From: JAAURB01 sp049649525 | GTDB lineage: Bacteria; Cyanobacteriota; Cyanobacteriia; Cyanobacteriales; Microcoleaceae | Assembly: GCA_049649525.1 (NCBI GenBank) | Contig: JBARZE010000057.1 | Span: forward strand, 62,001-126,000 | Direction: 5' to 3' | Length of the DNA: 64,000 nucleotides | In this document: one piece after another, positions 1 to 8,471 of the stretch | How positions within the stretch are numbered: the stretch's first letter is position 1 | Layout of the letters: every line of letters begins with the position of its first letter | Program-made: the position numbers and the translations under genes | Notes under the pieces: model-generated | The model's input: the letters and a program-made list of their open reading frames with translations, nothing else | Told to the model about the DNA's origin: nothing | Database searches by the model: none

Positions 1-105
1 CATGAAAATTAATTAACCTAAAAACACGATTTATATTATTTTTAATCATAGCTGTTGGATTGCGAATTAACTCAAAAAAGAACTAAATTAAGAGGTACAG
101 AAACC

Positions 106-1476
106 ATGAACAATACAACTTTAAACTTATCTGAAATGATGCTCGATTTTGAGTCATTTCATCCAGACATCGTTGAGCTTAACCCCGAACAAATTAATCA
201 AGCTTTAAACCTTAGCCAAACGATTGATTCATCTCAACAATGGCGAGTTTATTTAAATGCGTTAGGCTGTTTTGGCTTAGAAAATTGGTTAGCAGAAAAT
301 TCCTCTGATTTAATTCTCAATACAGAAAACTGTTCCCTTGATAAACCTGAACTTAATTTTTATTCAGACGCGATTTTTCAACTTCAAGTTAATCAATTTA
401 AAGTATGTTTATTAACTGTTGGTAGCTTAACAGATGAAGTTGTAACAGTGCCTCGAATGGTTCTAGATTTACCTGAATATACTGCTCATTTTTATATTGT
501 TGTAGAAGTTCAAGAAGAGTTAGAAACCGCCTGCGTTTGTGGCTTTTTCTCCTATCAAGATTGGCAACAATATCAAGCCGCTGCTGCTTTGCAACCTGAG
601 TTAGATTGGACTTATTCAATTCCTCTGGCTTGGATGAATTTAAATCCGGAACAATTACTGTTGCAATGGCGATGTTTAACACCTGCAAATATTCCTTTAT
701 TACCTATTCCCAATCGAACCACAGAACTAACAGCAATTGCAGCCGAACTTCAAAAAATTATACCTAATTTACCATCAGAAAATCAAACGATTATCCCTTT
801 GTGGCAACAGCTATCTTGGCAACAAGCCAGCGTCGTTTTAACTCAATCTGAACTCTTACAATGGGTGTATCAAATTCAAACTATTGAAACACCAAATCCC
901 TCTATTATTTCCCAACTGCGTCAGCATTTATCAGATATTGTTAAACTCCTGACTCAACCGAGTATTAATGTCAGTCGTTGGTTATCGAATCAATTAGACG
1001 ATATTGCAACAGAGTTATCGTGGATATTGCTACCGAATTTATCTTTAAGTCCCGCAACTGCAATGCGTTCTGGTGCAGACAATTTAACGAATTTGTTGCA
1101 GGAATTACAACAACTTGGGGTAGAGATTCCGCCTGAAATCGGAGGCGCTTATCAAGATTTACAGCTCAATAATACTCCGTTACGGTTGTATACTGTAACA
1201 TGGTCATTAGACAGCGTTGAAACCAACCCAGAATGGATATTGCTGCTCATACTCGGCACACCCAGCGGCGTTAATTTACCCTCTGGAGTGGGGTTACGAG
1301 TCAGCGATGCCACAGAGATATTAGATGAGCAACAATTAAGTCGTGAAAGTTCTATTCCTTATCTTTATACTCAGGTAATAGGAAGCTGGCACGAAAAGTT
1401 TATTGTGACATTAACAACCGCTTCAGGCACCGAAGAAACCTTACCACCATTAACCTTTAATCCCGACTCTAATTAA
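106..1476 (+). CDS. DUF1822 family protein
   Basis: This 456-residue protein belongs to the cyanobacterial DUF1822 family. The family hallmark is the N-terminal stretch with LNPEQINQAL (residues 25-34) followed by QQWRVYLNALGCFGLENWL (44-62). I see no signal peptide, membrane segment or known catalytic motif, so it is probably cytoplasmic, and its role is unknown. An upstream in-frame start at 55 would add 17 residues unlike the family. The ATG at 106 has AGAGG at 91-95, ten bases upstream, and is preferred. Its stop lies 4 bp from the stop of the convergent lipase gene, so the two ends must share a termination region. Confidence 0.85.
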   Translation: MNNTTLNLSEMMLDFESFHPDIVELNPEQINQALNLSQTIDSSQQWRVYLNALGCFGLENWLAENSSDLILNTENCSLDKPELNFYSDAIFQLQVNQFKVCLLTVGSLTDEVVTVPRMVLDLPEYTAHFYIVVEVQEELETACVCGFFSYQDWQQYQAAAALQPELDWTYSIPLAWMNLNPEQLLLQWRCLTPANIPLLPIPNRTTELTAIAAELQKIIPNLPSENQTIIPLWQQLSWQQASVVLTQSELLQWVYQIQTIETPNPSIISQLRQHLSDIVKLLTQPSINVSRWLSNQLDDIATELSWILLPNLSLSPATAMRSGADNLTNLLQELQQLGVEIPPEIGGAYQDLQLNNTPLRLYTVTWSLDSVETNPEWILLLILGTPSGVNLPSGVGLRVSDATEILDEQQLSRESSIPYLYTQVIGSWHEKFIVTLTTASGTEETLPPLTFNPDSN

Positions 1477-1480
1477 GTGG

Positions 1481-2098
1481 TTAATTCGCAACTGTAGATG
1501 ATTTAATCGGTTGAGATAATACTTCTGCGACTGTATGAAGAATGCGTCTGTCTCGTACCATCCAAGCATGGAGTAAAATATCGAGCTTGATTTCTTCTCC
1601 CGCCGATAATTGAGAGCTATTTGCCGGGACAATCATCCCATCAAAGGGAGTCCAAATTGAGGTAAAATTGAGTTGATTCAGTTGATCAATATCTTGATTT
1701 AAGTCTTTTAAAAAATTGCTATCGGGGCGCATTTGAACTGTACCGGGCGTGATATAAAAGTACGCTGTCCAAGTGCCATGATGAGGCGAAGAAATTGTGA
1801 TAAAACGTTGGACACGATTAATTCCACCGAGGCGTTGAATATAATATCGACTCACAATTCCCCCCATACTAAAACCGACTAAATCGATATATTGATCGGG
1901 GGGAAAGGTTTTTTCAACATAGTCTTTAATTTGCTCAGCTAATTGATTGAGTTGCAGAAATCCCCATCTGGGTAGAAGGTTAAAACTGTGAACTTCCCAA
2001 CCTTGTTGAGTCAGATAGGCTGACATTTTATTAAAGATATTTGTTGTATCAAAAATGCCATGAATGAGTAAAACTGGATTACGAGGATTAGGATTCAT
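1481..2098 (-). CDS. alpha/beta hydrolase, lipase-like
   Basis: A 205-residue alpha/beta hydrolase of the small esterase/lipase type. Visible family marks are the oxyanion-side LLIHGIFD near the N-terminus, the nucleophile elbow GFSMGG with the likely catalytic Ser, an Asp in PFDGMIVP and a His in LLHAWMV, giving a plausible Ser-Asp-His triad. There is no signal peptide. The substrate cannot be read from the sequence; esters or lipids are the usual ones. An in-frame TTG at 2128 could add 10 residues, but that extension is made of a dispersed repeat (2104-2130), so the ATG at 2098 is preferred although no clear ribosome binding site precedes it. Convergent with the DUF1822 gene. Confidence 0.8.
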   Translation of the reverse strand: MNPNPRNPVLLIHGIFDTTNIFNKMSAYLTQQGWEVHSFNLLPRWGFLQLNQLAEQIKDYVEKTFPPDQYIDLVGFSMGGIVSRYYIQRLGGINRVQRFITISSPHHGTWTAYFYITPGTVQMRPDSNFLKDLNQDIDQLNQLNFTSIWTPFDGMIVPANSSQLSAGEEIKLDILLHAWMVRDRRILHTVAEVLSQPIKSSTVAN

Positions 2099-2103
2099 GA
2101 TTA

Positions 2104-2130
2104 AACCACAAAGAGACTCTTGACACAAAG
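2104..2130 (+). repeat. dispersed extragenic repeat, copy 1
   Basis: An AACCACAAAGA..ACTC.TGACACA-type sequence, nearly the same as 11685-11713 and in the same orientation. It sits directly upstream of the lipase ATG and overlaps its possible TTG-start extension. Confidence 0.6.
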
Positions 2131-2143
2131 TATGAGTTATAGC

Positions 2144-2268
2144 GCGATCGCGGAGGTATTAGGTATTAGCTGTTAGGTGTTAGAGAGCCGACGAAAGTAC
2201 TGTAAAACAAAGATATTTGTGATGATTCGTTACTGAAATCTGTAAACACACCAGCGCTCGTTGCTATA
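2144..2268 (-). repeat. 125-bp dispersed repeat, copy 1
   Basis: The reverse complement is almost identical to 42344-42472, some 40 kb away. Both copies run from TATAGCAACGAGCGCTGG to a HIP1 site (GCGATCGC). Next to the HIP1 end both have a run of heptamers of the form TAACACC/TAATACC, four units here and five in the other copy. It contains no ORF and fills most of the gap between the lipase and ClC genes. Confidence 0.85.
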
Positions 2269-2387
2269 TTCAGAGGATTTTTGTTCTAAAGTTGGATGGA
2301 ATTCATAAGAGACAAAATCTTAAAATTAAGTGGACTCGATACTATTATAAATAATCTATTTAATTTTATTAATTTTTCAATTAAAAT

Positions 2388-5150
2388 TTAGCGATTGGTT
2401 GCTGGACGAACTAAAATAACGGTACAATCACAGCCACGGGCGATCGCTTCTGGAATATTTCCTTGAATGACCTGTTTCAGCATTCCTTCCTGACTTGCCC
2501 CCAGAACAATCACATCACAATGTCGTTGACGCGCCACATCTAATACGCCATGGGCGGTAAATTGGGAGCAAACAGCCGTCACATCAATCTCAGCTTCAAT
2601 ATAAGAACTTAATCCCTGAGCGACAAAATTTAAGGTTTCAACTTCTTCTTGTAGATGATCGTCTTTAATTACCTTGAGTAAAAGGACTTGAGGCTGTAGA
2701 CTCAGTTGCATTAAAGCGGGTAAGAGTTGTAAAGCCGCCGCTTGCTTGGAGCCGTCTCGAACAGGCACTAACCAACGATTCCAGTGTAGCCGTAGATAAG
2801 AAGAAAAATTAAATTCCTTAGCCGAAAAATTAGAAACAGACTGTTGAGTCAAAGGAATTCCAACAGGTTGATGCTCTTCTATTTCCTGAAGTTTATAGCG
2901 CTTTTGTTTAGCCCATTTCACCACCACCACTTCTGCTGTGGCTTGCCGCATAATGTTATCCACCACGTCCCCAAACACTCGATCTTGACTCGAGACTGTT
3001 CCTCGCCATCCCATTAAGATTAAATTAATATGTCGGTCTTTCGCCGCTTCTAAAACAGCCTGTGCGACGTTATGAGCGACTCGAATTTGAGTATGTAGAG
3101 AAACTTTCCAAGTGGTGGTAATATGTTCTGCTGACTTGAATAACTCCAAACTGTCGCGTAGAGAAACAGGCGTTTCGCTCGGGGAGTGATGGCGAGGAAT
3201 GATAATAATACTGATGCATTCTATTTCATAATTGCGTTCTCGGGCAATTGCAACCGCTACCCGGAGTAATGCTGGGGCGGTTTGAGGGTTGTGTAGTGAA
3301 ACCAATATTCGTCCTGTCCCGGTTTGAGGCGATCGCTTATAATACACCGGATAAGACGGTTCTGTATGCTGCCCAATCTGAGTCGCGTCTCCGGTAATAT
3401 AGTTAGTTTCTGTACGGATAATATCGCTACGAGTAATAATTCCCACCACTTTACGACCTTCTACCACAGGTAATCGACTGGGTTTATACTTTGAGAGTAA
3501 GTACAATACCTCACTCAGCGAATCAGTTGGTTTAACTGTAATGGGTTGCTTCACCATTAATTGATGCAGCGGTGTCTCCGGAGTTAGAGATCGTTTGTCA
3601 ATATTGGCCAGGTCACTTTCTGTAACAATTCCAACCAGTTTTCCTCGTTCAACCACAGGAAAGCCGCGATGATGAGACTCAGCAAAGCAGGCACAAACGG
3701 TTTCTAAAGATAACTCACTCTCTAGAGTTTCTACCTGGTATTGCATAATATCTGCCGCCGTTAGCGTGCTAAGAGAATCATGTTCAGTTTGGTTTTGCTT
3801 AAGTTCAATACCTTTGAGTTTTAATAAACGATCGGACAAAGAATAAGCATCAAGCCGTTCTGAAACCAGATAAGCTACAATCGTACAAATCATTAATTGT
3901 AGAACTAAATTAAAATCCCTTGTAATCTCAAATACAATCACAACAGAAGTCATGGGAGTCCGAGAAACAGCACAGAAAAACGCGGCCATTCCCGCTAAGG
4001 CAAATGTTGTCGGGGGTTCTAAACCTATCCAACTCGCCTCCCAAATTCCGATTAACTCCCCCAAAGCCGCACCTAAAATCAAAGACGGCGCAAACAATCC
4101 CCCCGGAGCCGCAGAACTCGCTGCAATAATGGTGAGGACAAAATAGGCTAAAAAGACAGAAGCTGCCGTTTGCCAAGTAATATCACCCCCCAGGATAATT
4201 TCTCGCACTCCGGCATTGTTACGGAATACTTCAGGCAACAAAGACACAATCGATCCACACAACACCCCAGATAATGCCATCCGCCAGGGTAAACTGAGTC
4301 TTAGAGTTTGACGATTGAACCGCATCAACTTGACAATTGCCCGACTAAAAAGCGTCCCGAATACTCCGGCTGCGACCCCTAACAAAATATAAAATGGAAT
4401 CTCTGGTAATTCGAGTAACCATTGTTGATAAGAGCCGTGCAAAACTGCCTGGGAAAGTTGTTCTGGTGGAATTTCTCGACCCCCTAATAATCGAGCCACA
4501 ACCGCACCAATAAAAGAAGCGATAATTGCAGGACCTAAAGTCAGACCTGAGATATCGTGGAGTAAGTCTTCAACCACAAATAATACCCCCGCCAAAGGCG
4601 CATTAAATCCGGCTGCTAATCCCGCTGCTGCCCCACTGGCAATCATTTGATGTCGATAAGTGGGAGAGGTGGGAACCCAGCGACTAATCCAAGCCGCAAT
4701 TGCCGCCCCAATTTGCACCGTTGGCCCCTGTCGTCCCAAAGTTAAACCCGCCCCCATGGTAAACATTGTGCCGATTAATTTAGCGATCGCCACCCTTAAA
4801 TCCAGGGAAATCGGTAATCCCGCCAGTGCGGCTTTTACCTGGGGAACCCCGCTACCAGCGGTTTCTGAGGCAAAGCGTTCGACTAAAACACCCGTGACAA
4901 ACCCACCCATTAAGCCGACACCGGGTAAAAACAGCCAAGCCGGAATTTCACTATTAAGAGAATAATAAACCCGCCAAGATCCCAGTAACCCGGCTCCTTC
5001 TTTGAGGCAAAACGCAGCAAATCCAGAGACTAAACCAATAATACAGGCTTCAAAAATAGCGAGGCGTTTCGGAGAGCCGGGTTGCCGGATTTTGGAAATC
5101 GAATCCTGCCATAACTTTGACAGTTGCTTCGCGAGGGTAACTTGCCCCAT
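2388..5150 (-). CDS. ClC chloride channel/transporter with CBS pair and two UspA domains
   Basis: A 920-residue inner-membrane protein. Residues about 30-445 are a ClC anion channel/transporter core with GSGVPQ (99-104), GRQGPTVQIG (139-148) and a GLFAPS selectivity segment. Residues about 455-580 are a CBS pair (ADIMQYQVETLE, then PITVKPTDSLSEVL), and the last ~330 are two UspA-like domains, the final one ending in VIVLGASQEG and TVILVRPA. CBS and UspA domains usually bind adenine nucleotides, so anion flux may respond to energy state (inference). The usual gating Glu of the GREGP motif is Gln141 here, which in studied ClC proteins removes fast gating and proton coupling, so this may act as a channel. 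It is divergent from proA. Confidence 0.92.
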   Translation of the reverse strand: MGQVTLAKQLSKLWQDSISKIRQPGSPKRLAIFEACIIGLVSGFAAFCLKEGAGLLGSWRVYYSLNSEIPAWLFLPGVGLMGGFVTGVLVERFASETAGSGVPQVKAALAGLPISLDLRVAIAKLIGTMFTMGAGLTLGRQGPTVQIGAAIAAWISRWVPTSPTYRHQMIASGAAAGLAAGFNAPLAGVLFVVEDLLHDISGLTLGPAIIASFIGAVVARLLGGREIPPEQLSQAVLHGSYQQWLLELPEIPFYILLGVAAGVFGTLFSRAIVKLMRFNRQTLRLSLPWRMALSGVLCGSIVSLLPEVFRNNAGVREIILGGDITWQTAASVFLAYFVLTIIAASSAAPGGLFAPSLILGAALGELIGIWEASWIGLEPPTTFALAGMAAFFCAVSRTPMTSVVIVFEITRDFNLVLQLMICTIVAYLVSERLDAYSLSDRLLKLKGIELKQNQTEHDSLSTLTAADIMQYQVETLESELSLETVCACFAESHHRGFPVVERGKLVGIVTESDLANIDKRSLTPETPLHQLMVKQPITVKPTDSLSEVLYLLSKYKPSRLPVVEGRKVVGIITRSDIIRTETNYITGDATQIGQHTEPSYPVYYKRSPQTGTGRILVSLHNPQTAPALLRVAVAIARERNYEIECISIIIIPRHHSPSETPVSLRDSLELFKSAEHITTTWKVSLHTQIRVAHNVAQAVLEAAKDRHINLILMGWRGTVSSQDRVFGDVVDNIMRQATAEVVVVKWAKQKRYKLQEIEEHQPVGIPLTQQSVSNFSAKEFNFSSYLRLHWNRWLVPVRDGSKQAAALQLLPALMQLSLQPQVLLLKVIKDDHLQEEVETLNFVAQGLSSYIEAEIDVTAVCSQFTAHGVLDVARQRHCDVIVLGASQEGMLKQVIQGNIPEAIARGCDCTVILVRPATNR

Positions 5151-5484
5151 ATTTATCCTTTGAGGTGCAGCAATATTGCTTAATTTATCAAGCTTCGACC
5201 AGCGCCAAAACCCCCTATAGACATGATTTGTACGGGCTGAGTCATTAACCGTTAGTGCCCCCTCTTACGGTCTCGTGTCGGTACGCACCCATGGCATTAC
5301 GTCAGTTCTTATTGGGTTTGAGAGAAAATAAAGTAAGCGGTAACTCGCGGAAATATGTTTTATACTTTTGTCGAGAGTACCTATAGTTACGCTAAATTTT
5401 CTGGTTAGAAGCTTTAATTATGATAGTAACTTAAGGTATTCATTGCGGACAATACTAGATTCACAATTAAACATCTTCTCCATC
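5151..5484. other. intergenic region between ClC and proA
   Basis: A 334-bp divergent intergenic region that should hold the promoters of the ClC gene (leftward) and proA (rightward). Bases 5200-5310 are GC-richer than the surroundings and include a weak ACCGT/ACGGT inverted pair. I cannot define a promoter, riboswitch or RNA gene here. Confidence 0.4.
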
Positions 5485-6777
5485 ATGATCACCTCTACTT
5501 CCCTGACAGATCTGGCCCAACAAACCCGTCAAGCTGCCCGAAAATTGGCAGTATTATCCACCGAGGCAAAAAATCAAGCTATTGTTGCCGTTGCCAAAGC
5601 GTTAGAAGCTGCTACACCCGAAATTATCGCGGCTAACGAGATTGATTGTCGTCAAGCGGAAGCCGATGGTATTGCGGGGGCGCTATATAATCGTCTGAAA
5701 ATGGATGAAGTTAAGTTGAAAGGGGCGATCGCCGGATTAAGAAATGTCGGTAAACTTGATGATCCGGTGGGAAAAATTCAACTACATCGAGAGTTAGATT
5801 ATGGCTTAATTTTGAAGCGGTTAAGTTGTCCGTTAGGGGTGTTGGGGGTGGTGTTTGAAGCCCGTCCGGATGCGGTGATTCAGATTTCAGCCTTGGCAAT
5901 TAAATCGGGAAATGGGGTGATTTTAAAAGGCGGAAAAGAGGCGACTCAATCTTGTCAAGCGTTAGTGAAAGCGATTAAAACTGGGTTATCTCAATCGGCA
6001 ATTGATCCGGGTATGGTACAACTTTTAACCACAAGGGAAGAAATTATTGAGTTATTACAATTAGATGAATATGTTGATTTAATTATTCCCCGTGGCTCTA
6101 ATTCTTTTGTCCGATTTGTACAGGATAATACCCGGATTCCGGTATTGGGTCACGCCGAAGGAATTTGTCATGTTTATGTTGATGAACAGGCTGATTTACA
6201 ACAAGCAGTTGCGATTACTGTCGATGCTAAAACTAATTATCCGGCAGCTTGTAATGCGCTAGAAACATTGCTCGTTCATCAGGCAATTGCCGATCAATTT
6301 TTACCGGAATTGGTAATAGCATTACAACAGCATCAAGTCGAATTACGCGGCGATAAATCCACTTGTAATATTGTTGCTATCAATCCGGCTACTGAGTCAG
6401 ATTGGTCAACGGAATATAGTGATTTGATTCTTTCCATTAAAATTGTCGCCGATTTAGAGGAGGCAATGACGCATATTAATACTTACGGATCTCAACATAC
6501 TGAGGCTATTGTGACTGAGGATAAAATTGCGGCTGAAACCTTTATGAATTATGTTGATGCGGCAGGAGTGTTTCACAATTGTTCGACTCGATTTTCTGAT
6601 GGATTTCGTTATGGATTTGGGGCAGAAGTGGGAATTAGTACCCAAAAAATGCCGCCTCGTGGTCCCGTTGGACTCGAAGGATTAGTGACTTATAAATATC
6701 TTGTAGTCGGTAATGGTCATATTGCCGCGACCTATTCTGGCAAGGATGCAAAAGCCTTTACCCATCGCGATCTTTAA
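5485..6777 (+). CDS. proA: gamma-glutamyl phosphate reductase
   Basis: Glutamate-5-semialdehyde dehydrogenase, 430 residues. It reduces gamma-glutamyl phosphate to glutamate semialdehyde with NADPH in the second step of proline synthesis, in the cytoplasm. The aldehyde dehydrogenase fold is shown by GVVFEARPDA (121-130), SGNGVILKGGKEA, IPRGSNSFV, and the catalytic Cys256 in NYPAACNALET; the C-terminus has GFGAEVGIST and PPRGPVGLEGL. Length is normal. An upstream open extension from 5368 is unlike the family, so the ATG at 5485 (MITSTSLTDLA) is used. The stop codon overlaps the stop of the convergent JAMM peptidase gene. proB is not in the window. Confidence 0.97.
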   Translation: MITSTSLTDLAQQTRQAARKLAVLSTEAKNQAIVAVAKALEAATPEIIAANEIDCRQAEADGIAGALYNRLKMDEVKLKGAIAGLRNVGKLDDPVGKIQLHRELDYGLILKRLSCPLGVLGVVFEARPDAVIQISALAIKSGNGVILKGGKEATQSCQALVKAIKTGLSQSAIDPGMVQLLTTREEIIELLQLDEYVDLIIPRGSNSFVRFVQDNTRIPVLGHAEGICHVYVDEQADLQQAVAITVDAKTNYPAACNALETLLVHQAIADQFLPELVIALQQHQVELRGDKSTCNIVAINPATESDWSTEYSDLILSIKIVADLEEAMTHINTYGSQHTEAIVTEDKIAAETFMNYVDAAGVFHNCSTRFSDGFRYGFGAEVGISTQKMPPRGPVGLEGLVTYKYLVVGNGHIAATYSGKDAKAFTHRDL

Positions 6778-7277
6778 TCAATTAATCTAATATCTTCTGG
6801 TTGAAATTGATGTTGCGGGTCTAAATACCAACTGCGTAGATCGGCCGCTTTTCCTTGTTGAACTGAAACGATAATATAAGAATAACCCTGCCACGCATAA
6901 ACCCGATCAAATTCAGAAGGAATTGCTGAATTATCGGGATGAGAATGATAAATCCCAATCATCGAAAGCTGGCGATCGCGCCCTTGTTTTTGAGCATTTA
7001 ATAAGACTTCTGGTGCAATCGTATATCGTCGTTCTGTTGTTGTAATTGGTTTCCCCGTCGTTTTAAGCGGTTCAAAATCTTCTGCTGCCTCTTCATTCCA
7101 AGCATTTTCTGTGGGTAAAACTTCTACTAAAATTTTATTCTCTGCTGTCTCTAAGCGTCCCATTAATAACCCACAACATTCGTGAGGATAAGCTTGTTCA
7201 GCATGATTGTAAATTTGTTTTAATAGCTGGGAAGAAACTTGTAAACTGGGCATTTTTTTAATGAGAGTACTACTCAA
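6774..7277 (-). CDS. M67 family metallopeptidase (JAMM/MPN)
   Basis: A 167-residue MPN/JAMM metalloprotease-like protein. The zinc motif is complete: HSHP followed by seven residues and SEFD (H-x-H-x7-S-x-x-D), and the N-terminal PHECCGLLMG carries the expected catalytic-glutamate neighbourhood. Bacterial members are thought to cleave isopeptide or C-terminal Gly-Gly bonds, often of sulphur-carrier proteins; the substrate here is unknown. Start choice: the TTG at 7277 has GAGGAG at 7287-7292 with 9-nt spacing, the best ribosome binding site near. An ATG at 7253 (eight codons on) lacks one. The stop overlaps that of proA tail to tail. Confidence 0.88.
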   Translation of the reverse strand: MSSTLIKKMPSLQVSSQLLKQIYNHAEQAYPHECCGLLMGRLETAENKILVEVLPTENAWNEEAAEDFEPLKTTGKPITTTERRYTIAPEVLLNAQKQGRDRQLSMIGIYHSHPDNSAIPSEFDRVYAWQGYSYIIVSVQQGKAADLRSWYLDPQHQFQPEDIRLID

Positions 7278-7509
7278 TTATCCTAACTCCTCAATCCATC
7301 ATAATTTATGGGAATAAAAAAACTTAGGTATACAACCGCTTATTTTTGTCAATACTTCTTAAAATTTCTTGTCATTAATCTGCAAACTGATTAAATCTAG
7401 GATCATTAACACGCTCATATAGGAGCGGATTGAAAGAAGTAGATCGAGATTCAAGTTGCCCTTAATTATATTAAACTATAAAATAACCCATTAATATTTT
7501 TACTTTTCA

Positions 7510-8370
7510 ATGCGTCAACTTTTAAAACTGACTTTCATATCTTTTTTACTCGTCCTCTTTGTCGGTATTTCGAGGGCAAAAAGTACCGTTCCTGATCTGA
7601 CTCAGGCAACCTGGATGTCTCATCAACAGGATAAACCCGTTGCTTCTGCAATTGTTGCGGTTGAACCCAGCCAACCCGTCGAAGGGGAGTCTGTTACCTA
7701 TGCTTCATTAGATGGAACATCGGTGACTGGATATCTCGCCCGCCCGACAAATTCTGAGGGTAATTTACCCGGATTAATTGTGATTCATGAATGGTGGGGA
7801 TTAAATGAAAATATCAAAATGATGACGCGCCGACTCGCTGGGGAAGGTTATGTTGCCTTAGCCGTTGATTTATACGAAGGCGAGGTGGCAGATGAACCGA
7901 ATAAAGCGAGGGAATTATTACAAAAATCTCAGGAAAAAACCAGAAGATTAAAACAGAATATTCGCCAAGCTTATCGATATTTAGACAATGAACAAAATGT
8001 AGAAAAAATTGGTAGTATTGGCTGGTGTTTTGGTGGGACTTGGTCGTTGAATACCGCCTTATTATTTCCCCGAAAACTCGATGCAGCCGTAATTTATTAT
8101 GGGGGAGGATTAGAAACCAATCCAGATCGACTGAAATCATTGCGGATGCCAATTCTCGGGATTTTTGGTGAACTTGATAATAATCCTTCGGTGGAAACGG
8201 TTCGCGCCTTTGAAGCGGCTTTACAACAATTCGATAAATCGGCTGAAATTCATATCTACGAAAATGCAGATCATGCGTTTGCCAATCCCTCCGGAACCCG
8301 ATACAACCCAGAAGCCGCTGAACAGGCATGGCTGGAAACAACAGAATTTTTAGCGCAGCATTTAAAGTAA
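7510..8370 (+). CDS. dienelactone hydrolase family protein, exported
   Basis: A 286-residue alpha/beta hydrolase of the dienelactone hydrolase family. An N-terminal hydrophobic stretch (about residues 5-22) looks like a signal peptide, so it likely acts in the periplasm. The family features are VIHEWWGLNENI (91-102), the Cys nucleophile in GWCFGG (Cys173), Asp in GELDNNP and His in NADHAFAN, the Cys-Asp-His triad. The natural substrate cannot be told. It is followed by the Omp85 gene 101 bp downstream in the same direction, also an envelope protein. The ribosome binding site is weak. Confidence 0.88.
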   Translation: MRQLLKLTFISFLLVLFVGISRAKSTVPDLTQATWMSHQQDKPVASAIVAVEPSQPVEGESVTYASLDGTSVTGYLARPTNSEGNLPGLIVIHEWWGLNENIKMMTRRLAGEGYVALAVDLYEGEVADEPNKARELLQKSQEKTRRLKQNIRQAYRYLDNEQNVEKIGSIGWCFGGTWSLNTALLFPRKLDAAVIYYGGGLETNPDRLKSLRMPILGIFGELDNNPSVETVRAFEAALQQFDKSAEIHIYENADHAFANPSGTRYNPEAAEQAWLETTEFLAQHLK

Positions 8371-8471
8371 CCGGATTGATGTCCTACTTCTGTCGGATAA
8401 AAAATTGTTGAAGGAAATTGATTCTCTGTATTTTAGAGTTAAAATCAGATTTTATTTAAAAATATTGATTC

